From Arthrobacter sp. ISL-85 (GTDB taxonomy: Bacteria; Actinomycetota; Actinomycetes; Actinomycetales; Micrococcaceae): a stretch of DNA of 64,000 nt. Below the pieces are notes generated by a model. The model worked only from the letters and a program-made list of their open reading frames with translations. It searched no databases and was not told the origin of the DNA. This document shows, in pieces, positions 45,844-54,069 of the stretch. How positions within the stretch are numbered: position 1 is the stretch's first letter; every line of letters begins with the position of its first letter. A program made the position numbers and the translations under genes. The stretch lies in assembly GCF_018613675.1 (NCBI RefSeq), contig NZ_JAGGPQ010000011.1, positions 1 to 64,000 of the forward strand. The letters are read 5' to 3'.

Positions 45844-46490
45844 GGCGCAGTCCCGGTGCCGGGCCCAATCAGCCCGCGTTACTGACCACATCCCAGGGTG
45901 CTCCCGTGGAGGTGCGCCGCTCTGCGAGGCGCACACGGACCGTGGCGGCGTTCTGGGAAGACGGAACGGCGGTGATTGCCATTCCGGCCCGCTTCACCGC
46001 GGCGCAGGAGCGGGAGTGGGTGCACCGCATGCTGGCCAAGCTGCATAAGCAGGGGGAGCGGCGGGCTGCAGCCGGCCGGCGGCGGCCGGCAAGTGACGAC
46101 GCCCTTGCAGCCCATGCCGCGCAGCTGTCGGCGCAATACCTCGGCGGCCGGCCAGTGCCAACATCCGTGCGCTGGGTCAGCAACCAGAACTCCCGGTGGG
46201 GCTCAGCTACCCCGGCCGACGGAACAATTCGGCTCTCGGACAAGCTGCGGCCGATGCCGCAGTGGGTCATCGATTATGTCCTGCTGCACGAACTGGCCCA
46301 CCTCCTGGTGGCTTCGCACAATGCCGCGTTCTGGAAGTTGCTGGAGGCGTACCCTGAAACCCAGCGGGCCAAGGCATTCCTCGAGGGGGTTTCGTTTGCC
46401 ACGTCCCGGGGCCTGGACAAGGACGGTGCGGCCGGCAGCGGGGACGGCGGCGGCCAAGCGCCGGGCCCCTGGTCCGAAGACGCCGACTAA
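45840..46490 (+). CDS. YgjP-like (M48-related, DUF45) metallopeptidase-fold protein
   Basis: A 216-residue protein, GTG 45840, overlapping the uvrD2 stop. The zincin motif is VIDYVLLHELAHLLVASHNAAFWKLLEAYP: HELAH with a downstream His, as in the YgjP/WLM group. WVSNQNSRWGSATPADGTIRLS is the other conserved segment. The N-terminal ~45 residues and the C-terminal Gly/Asp-rich tail (about 195-216) are variable. Proteolytic activity is likely from the motif, but the substrate is unknown; relatives include SprT/Wss1-like DNA-protein crosslink proteases, and coupling to a helicase gene is compatible with repair. Confidence 0.88.
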   Translation: MRRSPGAGPNQPALLTTSQGAPVEVRRSARRTRTVAAFWEDGTAVIAIPARFTAAQEREWVHRMLAKLHKQGERRAAAGRRRPASDDALAAHAAQLSAQYLGGRPVPTSVRWVSNQNSRWGSATPADGTIRLSDKLRPMPQWVIDYVLLHELAHLLVASHNAAFWKLLEAYPETQRAKAFLEGVSFATSRGLDKDGAAGSGDGGGQAPGPWSEDAD

Positions 46491-46507
46491 CTCCTGAACG
46501 GACAGGC

Positions 46508-46576
46508 AACCAGTTCCGGAACAGTCAACCAACCAGTTTCGGAACAGTCAGCCCACCAGTTCCCGAACTGTTGACC
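46508..46576. repeat. Three tandem 23-bp palindromic repeats
   Basis: Units at 46508-46530, 46531-46553 and 46554-46576 have exactly 23-bp period. The core ACCAGTTCCGGAACAGTCA is near-palindromic (CAGTTCCGGAAC...). The third copy is diverged (ACCAGTTCCCGAACTGTTGA) and is a better palindrome by itself. They lie in the convergent gap after the YgjP-like gene, before the terminator. They could be protein-binding sites, a REP-like element, or remnants of a mobile repeat. Confidence 0.75.
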
Positions 46577-46611
46577 TGCGGTGGCCCGGAACCCACTGGA
46601 CGTTAAACACC

Positions 46612-46641
46612 CCGGCGGGCCAGGAAATCCTGGCCCGCCGG
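46612..46641. terminator. Bidirectional terminator between YgjP-like and DUF2342 genes
   Basis: A 14-bp stem (46612-46625 with 46628-46641, arm CCGGCGGGCCAGGA) with a minimal loop lies between two convergent genes. Confidence 0.8.
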
Positions 46642-46648
46642 TACAGTG

Positions 46649-48082
46649 TCAGCTACTGGGCTGCTCGGGCCCGCCGTCGTCGTCAGTGCCGCCGTCAGCT
46701 CCCGCCTCCCCGGTCCCGCCCTCTTCAGTGGAGGTGTCGTCGAAACCGCCGCTCAGCAGTTTCTGCAGTGCGTCATCAACTTCGCTGTCGCTGGCCTCGG
46801 CGAGTTTCCGGCGTGAGCTGAAGCCCTTCGGGTCGTCCAGGTCCTCGGCGGTGGGCAGCAGGTCGGGGTGATGCCAGATGGCGTCCCGGCCCTCGATGCC
46901 GCGTTCCTCCTTCAGTGTCGCCCACAAGGTGGCGGCGTCGCGGAGCCTGCGCGGGCGCAGCTCCAGCCCCACGAGGGAAGCGAAGGCGTGCTCGGCGGGA
47001 CCGCCCGTTGCCCGGCGGCGCCGTACGGTTTCGCGCAGCGCGCCGGCCGACGGCAGCACCTTTTCTGTGGCAGCAGCGGTGAGTTCGTCCACCCAGCCCT
47101 CCACCAGGGCCAGCGCGGTCTCGAGCTTCTCCAGCGCCTGCTCCTGCGCAGGGGTCCGCTGCGGCATGAACACACCCTGGGAGAGGGCCTCCTGGATGCC
47201 TTCAGGGTTGCTGGGGTCCAGGTCGCGGGCGAGTTCCTCAATTCGTGAGGTGTCGATGTGGATGCCGCGGGCGTATGCCTCGATGGCGCCCAGCAGGTGG
47301 CCGCGCAGCCAGGGAACCTGCACGAAGAGGCGCGCGTGCGCGGCTTCCCGGACGGCGAGGAACAGCCGGATGTCGTTCTCCGGCAGGGACAGGCCCTGGC
47401 CGAAAGCGGCAACGTTTGTTGGCAGGAGAGCCATTTCAAGGTCGGCCAGCGGGACGCCGATGTCGGTGGAGCTCACCACGTCCTGGGACAAGGCGCCAAT
47501 GGCCTGGCCCAGCTGCATGCCGAAAATGGCCCCGCCCATGTTCTGCAGCATGGAGGAGGCGCCGCCCATCATGGACTTCATTTCCTCGGGCATCTGCTCC
47601 GTCATGGCGGAGGAGAGCGCATTGGCGATGCTGTTGGCCACGGGTTCGGTCAGCCGCTTCCAGGTACCCAGGGTGGCCTCCACCCATTCCGCGCGGGACC
47701 AGGCTTTGCCGATCAGGCCGGTGCCGGGCAGGTCCGTGACCGGGTCCAGCCACAGCTCGGCGAGGCGCAGCGCCTCGTCCACCTCCCGGGACTGCTGGGC
47801 CGAGACCGACGGGTCTGAACTGCCGGCGGCCACGCGGCGGGCGTTGTCGTGGGCCAGCGTCCAGTTGACGGGGCCCTCGGACGGGGCGCTCATCATGGCC
47901 TGGACCTGGGAGAACATCTGGGCCAGCAGGTTGGGGTCATCCGGCAGGCCGGCAGCCTTGGCGAGTTCGGAGGGGTCGAAGTTTTCCATCCCCTTGCCGC
48001 CCATCAGGTTCTGCAGCATTTCGGTCAACGGGTCCTTGGGGGTGTCGTCGCCGTTGGACGGATTGAGTGGATTGGAGGTCAT
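46649..48082 (-). CDS. DUF2342 zincin-like protein (putative zinc-dependent metalloprotease)
   Basis: A 477-residue protein of the actinobacterial DUF2342 family. The central segment REAAHARLFVQVPWLRGHLLGAIEAYARGI holds the conserved AAHARLF sequence in place of a standard HEXXH. The N-terminal ~60 residues are polar and Met-rich (MEQNL..., MGGKGMENF). The last ~70 residues are acidic and low complexity (FDDTSTEEGGTGEAGADGGTDDDGG), likely disordered. No enzymatic activity has been established to my knowledge; the peptidase label comes from fold similarity. It diverges from the PDZ/Lon protease gene, an arrangement also kept in mycobacteria (Rv3194c-Rv3195). Confidence 0.87.
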   Translation of the reverse strand: MTSNPLNPSNGDDTPKDPLTEMLQNLMGGKGMENFDPSELAKAAGLPDDPNLLAQMFSQVQAMMSAPSEGPVNWTLAHDNARRVAAGSSDPSVSAQQSREVDEALRLAELWLDPVTDLPGTGLIGKAWSRAEWVEATLGTWKRLTEPVANSIANALSSAMTEQMPEEMKSMMGGASSMLQNMGGAIFGMQLGQAIGALSQDVVSSTDIGVPLADLEMALLPTNVAAFGQGLSLPENDIRLFLAVREAAHARLFVQVPWLRGHLLGAIEAYARGIHIDTSRIEELARDLDPSNPEGIQEALSQGVFMPQRTPAQEQALEKLETALALVEGWVDELTAAATEKVLPSAGALRETVRRRRATGGPAEHAFASLVGLELRPRRLRDAATLWATLKEERGIEGRDAIWHHPDLLPTAEDLDDPKGFSSRRKLAEASDSEVDDALQKLLSGGFDDTSTEEGGTGEAGADGGTDDDGGPEQPSS

Positions 48083-48218
48083 GGTCCCGCCGATCGATGG
48101 TGTGACTGTTGATCAACCTTCACGGTACCCCGGTGGGGGTCGGCTGTCTGCCGCCCGCCGCCGTCGTTCGCTCTAGGCAAAGCCTTCCGGCGTGCCTCCA
48201 CCGCGTACTGTTGGTGGG

Positions 48219-49433
48219 GTGACTACAACCCGTGGCGGCCATCCCTCCGAGGACCACGTTCCCGATCTTTCCCCCTTCGCCAGCGCCGGGCCATCGGGTG
48301 CCGCCAATCCAACGGAAAGCGCCCACGGAAGCGGCGGCACAGCGGGTGCGGGCGGGAGCACCGGCGCGGCCGATGCCGGACGCCCGGGCCGGCGGTTATC
48401 CACCATGATGGTTGCCGGGCTGGCGGCGCTGGGGCTGGGAATTGCCGTGGGCACGCTTCCGGTGCCCTACGTGATCGAGTCGCCCGGGCCCACCTACAAC
48501 ACGCTGGGGGAGAGCCAGGGCCATCCGGTCATCAACGTCAGCGGCCACGAAACGTATCCCGCGGCCGGAAGCCTGGACCTCACAACCGTGTATGTCGATG
48601 GCGGTCCCACGGGCTCCGTCAGCATCCTCAATGCGTTCTCCGCATGGTTGGACAATTCCAAGGCCGTCTACCCGGTGGAACTGATCTATCCCACGGGTAC
48701 CACCAAGGAAGAGGCCCAGGAGCAGAGCGCGGTTGCCATGGCCACTTCGCAGGAGAACGCCGTGGCCTCCGCCTTGAACGAACTCAAGATCCCCTACGGC
48801 CAGCAGCTCCAGGCTGCAGGCCTGTCCAAGGATTCGGCATCAGCGGGCAAGATCCAGCAAGGGGACATCCTCAAGTCCATCAACGGCAAGGACATCACCT
48901 CGCTCACGGTCATCCAGGATGAACTGGCCGCGGGCAAGGGCGCCCCGGCCGCCCTGACGGTGGAACGGGCCGGCCAGTCCGTTGCCCTGGAGGTGACGCC
49001 CAAGGACAACGGCCAGGGCCGCTTCATCCTCGGCGTCATGTTGAAGTACCTGTTCAGTTTCCCGTTCCAGGTGCAGATCTCCCTGGACAAGGTGGGCGGC
49101 CCCAGCGCCGGGCTCATGTTCTCACTGGGCATCATTGATACGGTCACCCCGGGCGACCTCACCGGTGGCAAACACATCGCGGGCACCGGCACCATTTCGC
49201 CGGACGGTGCCGTGGGACCCATCGGCGGTATCGGGCAAAAAATGCGGGGTGCGCGCTCGTCCGGAGCCTCCCTGTTCCTGGCGCCTGCCGGCAACTGCGA
49301 CGAGGTAGCCGGCCACATCCCCGATGGCCTCCAGGTAGTCCGCGTGGAAAACCTTGCGGAGGCGCGGCACGCCGTGGAACTGGCCGGAAGCGGGCAGGAC
49401 ATATCCGCGCTCCCGGGCTGCACCGGCAAATAG
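48219..49433 (+). CDS. Membrane-anchored PDZ/Lon-like serine protease (YlbL type)
   Basis: A 404-residue protein from GTG 48219. A Gly/Ala-rich cytoplasmic N-terminus (1-60) precedes one membrane helix (MMVAGLAALGLGIAVGTLPVPYVIESPGPTYNTLG). A PDZ domain follows at about 200-265 (GKIQQGDILKSINGKDI), then a Lon-like S16 domain with the Ser-Lys dyad: Ser296 in GGPSAGLMF and Lys341 in GPIGGIGQKMRGA. The 45-residue spacing matches Lon. So it should be an extracytoplasmic ATP-independent protease of the YlbL group. Its neighbour UPF0182 begins about 140 nt downstream, and DUF2342 is divergent. Confidence 0.92.
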   Translation: MTTTRGGHPSEDHVPDLSPFASAGPSGAANPTESAHGSGGTAGAGGSTGAADAGRPGRRLSTMMVAGLAALGLGIAVGTLPVPYVIESPGPTYNTLGESQGHPVINVSGHETYPAAGSLDLTTVYVDGGPTGSVSILNAFSAWLDNSKAVYPVELIYPTGTTKEEAQEQSAVAMATSQENAVASALNELKIPYGQQLQAAGLSKDSASAGKIQQGDILKSINGKDITSLTVIQDELAAGKGAPAALTVERAGQSVALEVTPKDNGQGRFILGVMLKYLFSFPFQVQISLDKVGGPSAGLMFSLGIIDTVTPGDLTGGKHIAGTGTISPDGAVGPIGGIGQKMRGARSSGASLFLAPAGNCDEVAGHIPDGLQVVRVENLAEARHAVELAGSGQDISALPGCTGK

Positions 49434-49575
49434 ACTGGGCGCAACTAGACTCGACAGGAACTAAGCATTACCGCCACTCGTGGCACTGATGACGGACGAA
49501 ACCAGCCGTTTGACCGGTACCGTCCGTCGCTCGCACGCTTCGATTGTCTCGACGACCAGCTATGAGGTACCCAGT

Positions 49576-52575
49576 TTGTCCCGTCCCGCCAGCACCACGT
49601 CCACAGGAAGGCCCCCCTCGCGACGGGGCGCCCTGACGCCCACCCTGATCGTCGTTGCCCTGGTGGTAGTGGGCTTCATTTTCTTCGCCAACGTCTGGAC
49701 CGACGTCCTTTGGTACCAGCAGCTGGGTTTCATCGGAGTGTTCGTCACCGAAAACCTCGCCAAGATCGCCATATTCGTGGCCGGTTTCGCCATCATGTTC
49801 GCGGCGGTTTTCTTCTCAATCCGCATCGCCTACAACTCCCGGCCCGTCTACGCCCCGGACTCTGAGATCCGGGACAACCTCAACCGGTACCAGGCGCAGC
49901 TGGAGCCGGTCCGCCGGATTGTCATGATCGGCCTTCCTGTCCTGTTCGGCCTTTTTGCAGGCAGCGCAGCCGCGAGCCAGTGGCAGAAGGTCCTGCTCTT
50001 CTTCAACCAGGTAGGTTTCGGCCAACCCGATCCGCAGTTCAACATGGACATCAGCTTCTACCTGATGACCCTGCCGTTCCTCGGGTTCGTCACCGGGTTC
50101 CTCATCAGCGTGGTGGTGATCGCAGGCATCGCCGGCATCCTCACGCACTATCTGTACGGCAGCATCCGGCTGATGGAGCGCGGTGTGTTCACCAGCCGCG
50201 CGGCGCAGATCCACATCGCAGTTATCGGTGCCGCGTTCCTGGTGCTCCTGGGCGTCAACTTTTGGCTGGACCGCTACTCTTCCGTCCAAAGCAACGGCGG
50301 ACGCTGGGCCGGTGCCCTCTACACCGACGTCAACGCCGTCATCCCCACCAAGTCAATTCTCGCCGTAGCTGCGGTCCTGGTGGCCATCCTCTTCATCGTT
50401 GCCGCCGTCATCGGCCGCTGGCGCCTGCCGGTAATCGGCACCGCCATGCTGATCATCACCTCTATCCTCGCCGGCGGCGTTTATCCCTGGGTGATCCAGC
50501 AGTTCCAGGTCCGCCCGTCGGAGCAGACCCTGGAAAGCAAGTACATCCAGCGCAACATCGAGAACACCCGCAAGGCGTACGGCCTGGACGGCATCCAGGA
50601 GACCCGGTATGACGCCACCAACACTGCCAACAGCGGCGCGCTGGCCCCCGACGCCCAGACCACGGCAAATATCCGGCTCCTGGATCCGAACCTGATCTCC
50701 GACGCTTTTGCGCAGCTGGAGCAGTACCGCCCGTACTACCAGTTCCCCAAGGCCCTCAACGTGGACCGCTACGAGGTGGACGGCAAGATCCAGGACACCG
50801 TGATTGCCGTGCGTGAGCTGAACCCCACGAACGTCGCAACCAACCAGCAGGGCTGGCTGAACCAGCACGTGGTGTACACGCACGGCTACGGGGTTGTGGC
50901 GGCCAAGGGCAACAAGTTCACAGTGGACGGCAAGCCCGAATTCCTCCAGTCCGGCATTCCATCCACCGGCGTGCTGGGTAACGACACCACCTACGAACCG
51001 CGGATCTACTTCGGTGAGTCTTCGCCTGAATACTCGATCGTGGGTGCCCCTGATGGCGCAAGTCCGCGCGAACAGGACCGCCCCTCCGGGAAGGAAGGGG
51101 AGGGCGAAACCCAGTACACCTTCAAGGGCAACGGCGGGCCGAATGTGGGGTCGTTCTTCAACAAGATCCTCTACGCCATCAAGTTCCAGTCCTCGGACCT
51201 GCTGCTCTCGGACGGCGTGAACACCGACTCGCAGATCCTTTATGACCGCAGCCCCCGCGATCGGGTGCAGAAGGTGGCTCCCTACCTGACGGTGGACGGG
51301 GGCGCCTACCCGGCCCTGGTGGACGGCCGGGTCAAGTGGATCGTGGACGGTTACACCACCAGCCAGTATTTCCCCTACTCGCAGCAGAAGCAGCTGTCGG
51401 ACGCAACTGCTGATTCCCAGACGAGTTCCGGCCGCGCCGTGGCACTGCCCAACAGCACGGTGAATTACATCCGCAACTCGGTCAAGGCGACTGTGGATGC
51501 CTATGACGGCTCGGTCACCCTGTATGCCTGGGACGACACCGACCCCGTCCTCAAGGCCTGGCAGAAAGTCTTCCCTTCCACGCTGAAGCCGTATTCGGAG
51601 ATGTCCGGCGCCCTGATGAGCCACGTCCGCTACCCGGAGGACCTGTTCAAGGTCCAGCGCGAGCTGCTGGGGCAGTACCACGTGACGGATCCCACCAGCT
51701 TCTACAAGAACAACGACGCGTGGAGCACGCCGGCTGACCCCACCGTCAGTACGGATGTAAAGCAGCCGCCGTTCTACATGTCGCTGCAGATGCCGGACCA
51801 GCAGAAGCCGGCGTTCCAGCTGACGTCGTCCTTCATCCCGCAGATCGTGAATGGAAACGCGCGCAACGTCCTGTACGGCTTCCTCGCGGCCGACTCCGAT
51901 GCTGGCAACCAGGCCGGAGTGAAGGCTGACGGCTACGGAAAGCTGAGGCTGCTGCAGATCCCGCCGGAAACACAGGTGCCCGGTCCGGGGCAGGCGCAAA
52001 ACAAGTTCAACTCAGATCCCACCGTGTCGCAGGCACTTAACCTGCTGCGGCAGGGTGCCTCGGACGTCCTGAACGGCAACCTGCTCACGCTGCCGGTGGG
52101 CGGCGGCATCCTCTACGTCCAGCCGGTCTACCTCAAGTCGACGGGTGAGACGTCGTACCCCACGCTGCAGCGCGTGTTGGTGGCCTTTGGCGACAAGGTG
52201 GGCTTCGCGCCGACGCTCGATGCAGCCCTCAAGCAGCTCTTCGGTGGCGATTCCGGAGCAGCCGCGGGAGATTCCGCCAACAACGGCCAGACACCTGCGG
52301 GGCCGTCAGCGCCTGCCACCCCTGGAGAAGCGGATGCGAAGGCCCAGCTGAAGGCGGCCCTGGATGATGCGAACTCCGCCATCCAGGCAGGCCAAACGGC
52401 ACTTGCAGCCGGCGACTTCGCTGCTTACGGCGACGCGCAGAAGAAGGTTGCCGCAGCCCTGAAGAAGGCAATGGACGCTGAGGCCAAGATTCCGGTTACT
52501 GCTCCGGAGGCCAGCCCGGCCCCCGCTGCTTCGGGGTCGCCCTCCGCCTCGCCGTCCCCGTCAGCGGGGCAGTAG
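49576..52575 (+). CDS. UPF0182 large membrane protein
   Basis: About 999 residues from TTG 49576 ([11 protein letters not shown]), chosen because relatives start that way and a TGAGG sequence precedes it. GTG 49480 and ATG 49489 would add about 30 residues. Seven or so membrane helices fill the first ~330 residues ([54 protein letters not shown] and others). A large extracytoplasmic domain of ~550 residues follows ([76 protein letters not shown]). It ends in an Ala/Lys/Pro coiled tail. The family is common in actinobacteria and cyanobacteria; function unknown. It follows the protease gene and may be cotranscribed. Confidence 0.93.
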   Translation: MSRPASTTSTGRPPSRRGALTPTLIVVALVVVGFIFFANVWTDVLWYQQLGFIGVFVTENLAKIAIFVAGFAIMFAAVFFSIRIAYNSRPVYAPDSEIRDNLNRYQAQLEPVRRIVMIGLPVLFGLFAGSAAASQWQKVLLFFNQVGFGQPDPQFNMDISFYLMTLPFLGFVTGFLISVVVIAGIAGILTHYLYGSIRLMERGVFTSRAAQIHIAVIGAAFLVLLGVNFWLDRYSSVQSNGGRWAGALYTDVNAVIPTKSILAVAAVLVAILFIVAAVIGRWRLPVIGTAMLIITSILAGGVYPWVIQQFQVRPSEQTLESKYIQRNIENTRKAYGLDGIQETRYDATNTANSGALAPDAQTTANIRLLDPNLISDAFAQLEQYRPYYQFPKALNVDRYEVDGKIQDTVIAVRELNPTNVATNQQGWLNQHVVYTHGYGVVAAKGNKFTVDGKPEFLQSGIPSTGVLGNDTTYEPRIYFGESSPEYSIVGAPDGASPREQDRPSGKEGEGETQYTFKGNGGPNVGSFFNKILYAIKFQSSDLLLSDGVNTDSQILYDRSPRDRVQKVAPYLTVDGGAYPALVDGRVKWIVDGYTTSQYFPYSQQKQLSDATADSQTSSGRAVALPNSTVNYIRNSVKATVDAYDGSVTLYAWDDTDPVLKAWQKVFPSTLKPYSEMSGALMSHVRYPEDLFKVQRELLGQYHVTDPTSFYKNNDAWSTPADPTVSTDVKQPPFYMSLQMPDQQKPAFQLTSSFIPQIVNGNARNVLYGFLAADSDAGNQAGVKADGYGKLRLLQIPPETQVPGPGQAQNKFNSDPTVSQALNLLRQGASDVLNGNLLTLPVGGGILYVQPVYLKSTGETSYPTLQRVLVAFGDKVGFAPTLDAALKQLFGGDSGAAAGDSANNGQTPAGPSAPATPGEADAKAQLKAALDDANSAIQAGQTALAAGDFAAYGDAQKKVAAALKKAMDAEAKIPVTAPEASPAPAASGSPSASPSPSAGQ

Positions 52576-52652
52576 TACGACGGCGGCACCGGCACCCGAT
52601 CCCCGCGGGACGGGTGCCGGGAGCGGCGTAACGGACGTCACGCCGTTCCGAT

Positions 52653-52681
52653 TTGGCCTGCGGTTCACCTCCCGGTAAAGT
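52653..52681 (+). promoter_or_regulatory. Candidate promoter of the first tRNA-Met gene
   Basis: TTGGCC (52653-52658), a 17-nt spacer and TAAAGT (52676-52681) precede the tRNA by 11 nt. Spacing is ideal and the tRNA would begin only a few bases after the start site. No equally good promoter is seen before the second copy. Confidence 0.55.
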
Positions 52682-52692
52682 AGTTCTTGCGA

Positions 52693-52766
52693 CGCGGGGT
52701 GGAGCAGTTCGGTAGCTCGCTGGGCTCATAACCCAGAGGTCACAGGTTCAAATCCTGTCCCCGCAA
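52693..52766 (+). tRNA. Initiator tRNA-Met (CAT), copy 1
   Basis: A 74-nt cloverleaf with anticodon CAT (CTGGG-CTCATAA-CCCAG). Two initiator hallmarks are visible: the unpaired C1-A72 at the end of the acceptor stem (CGCGGGG with CCCCGCA), and three G-C pairs at the base of the anticodon stem. The 3' CCA is not encoded. The D-loop is GGAGCAGTTCGGTAGCTC and the T-arm CACAGGTTCAAATCCTGT. It is identical to the copy at 52901. Confidence 0.97.
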
Positions 52767-52771
52767 CTGGG

Positions 52772-52807
52772 AAAGACCCGGACATCGGACACGATGTCCG
52801 GGTCTTT
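52772..52807 (+). terminator. Terminator after tRNA-Met copy 1
   Basis: A 16-bp perfect stem (52772-52787 with 52792-52807, arm AAAGACCCGGACATCG) with 4-nt loop and a trailing T run. It separates the two tRNA genes into distinct transcripts. Confidence 0.9.
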
Positions 52808-52900
52808 TGTTTTCCCTGGGTGCTCCTGTTCCCAGATGCCCCCTTTGAGGGGGGGAGTGGTCGAGGCGGCCGCCAAAGTAGGGTAGTGTAGATCAAGCGA

Positions 52901-52974
52901 CGCGGGGTGGAGCAGTTCGGTAGCTCGCTGGGCTCATAACCCAGAGGTCACAGGTTCAAATCCTGTCCCCGCAA
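52901..52974 (+). tRNA. Initiator tRNA-Met (CAT), copy 2
   Basis: Sequence identical to the first copy, including about five flanking bases upstream (GCGAC) and CT downstream, so it arose by a local duplication with conserved edges. It has its own terminator, and a weak -10 like TAGTGT about 12 nt upstream. Confidence 0.97.
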
Positions 52975-52980
52975 CTTATG

Positions 52981-53016
52981 AAGGCCCTGACCGGCAGTTA
53001 CGCCGGTCGGGGCCTT
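52981..53016 (+). terminator. Terminator after tRNA-Met copy 2
   Basis: A 15-bp stem with one mismatch (52981-52995 with 53002-53016, AAGGCCCTGACCGGC) followed by TTCTTTT. Confidence 0.85.
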
Positions 53017-53112
53017 TCTTTTCCTTGGATGCGCCCAGTTCCTAGTATTCTCTTTCGAAGGGTCCCGCGATCTGTGGGCAGCCCCAGTCATTCCTGAGAG
53101 GTATGTTGTTCC

Positions 53113-54045
53113 ATGGCCACACCCACCAAGAAGCCCGGCGCCGCGACGGGTAAGCGGTCCCGGCTTTACTGGATGGTTCCTGCCGTCCTCGTGGCGCTGG
53201 TCGTGGTGGTGCTGATTGCCAGGCTGCTCGTGGGACTGCCCGCCGTCGCCTCCTTTGTCACCGACTACCCGGGCCAGTCCGAACTGCCCGGCAACGCCCC
53301 AGTGGGATTCCCGGCGTGGCTGGCGTGGCAGCACTTCCTCAACGCGTTCTTCCTCCTCCTGATCATCCGCACCGGCTGGCAGGTGCGGACCACCACACGG
53401 CCCAGCGGGCACTGGACCAGGAACAACAAGGGCCTGATCCGCACCAGGAACGCGCCCACCAAGATCAGCCTTGAGCTCTGGTTCCACCTGACACTGGATG
53501 CCCTCTGGATCCTGAACGGGCTCGTCTTCGCCGTCCTGCTGCTCGCCACCGGGCAATGGATGCGCATCGTGCCCACCAGCTGGGACGTGGTCCCCAATGC
53601 CCTCTCAGCCGCGCTGCAGTACGCGTCGCTGGACTGGCCAACGGAAGACGGCTGGATCAACTACAACGCCCTGCAGCTCCTTGCCTACTTCGTCACCGTT
53701 TTCATCGCCGCGCCCCTGGCCTTCATCACGGGCCTGCGGATGTCCTCCGCCTGGCCCAAGAAGGCGGCAGGACTGAATAAGGCCTACCCGATCGAATGGG
53801 CACGCGCCGTCCATTTCCCGGTGATGCTCTACTTCGTGGCGTTCATCGTGGTCCACATCTTCCTGGTGCTTACCACCGGTGCCCTGCGGAACCTGAACCA
53901 TATGTATGGGGTCAGGGACGACGACGGCTGGTTTGGTTTCTGGGTGTTCCTCGCCTCCGTGGCGGTCATGGTTGCCGCCTGGTTCCTGGCACGCCCGATC
54001 TTCCTGCGGCCCATCGCGTCGCTGATGGGCAAGGTCAGCCGCTGA
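53113..54045 (+). CDS. Cytochrome b/b6-type membrane protein
   Basis: A 310-residue integral membrane protein with five or six helices. Likely heme-ligand histidines are in membrane-edge positions: LAWQHFLNAFFLLLIIRTGW, ELWFHLTLDALWILNGLVF and ARAVHFPVMLYFVAFIVVHIFLVLTTG. This is the layout of b-type cytochromes of the YedZ/CybB/cytochrome b561 group. A short Lys-rich cytosolic N-terminus precedes. No molybdoenzyme, dehydrogenase or Fe-S partner is adjacent, so the electron partner is unknown. ATG 53113 starts after the tRNA terminator; photolyase is convergent 24 nt away. Confidence 0.85.
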   Translation: MATPTKKPGAATGKRSRLYWMVPAVLVALVVVVLIARLLVGLPAVASFVTDYPGQSELPGNAPVGFPAWLAWQHFLNAFFLLLIIRTGWQVRTTTRPSGHWTRNNKGLIRTRNAPTKISLELWFHLTLDALWILNGLVFAVLLLATGQWMRIVPTSWDVVPNALSAALQYASLDWPTEDGWINYNALQLLAYFVTVFIAAPLAFITGLRMSSAWPKKAAGLNKAYPIEWARAVHFPVMLYFVAFIVVHIFLVLTTGALRNLNHMYGVRDDDGWFGFWVFLASVAVMVAAWFLARPIFLRPIASLMGKVSR

Positions 54046-54069
54046 CGGTGGAGGGCCCCGGGGACGCCG

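Noticed and set aside
46508..46576. Plasmid or phage origin iterons
   Set aside because: Only three copies, no Rep, Par or integrase gene nearby, and the surrounding genes are chromosomal housekeeping genes.
50353..51999. A 548-codon minus-strand frame opposite the UPF0182 gene
   Set aside because: It mirrors the codon bias of the UPF0182 gene and has no recognisable domain or start site.
52693..52974. Phage or island attachment site at the duplicated tRNA genes
   Set aside because: Both tRNA copies are complete and no integrase or foreign DNA lies between or beside them.
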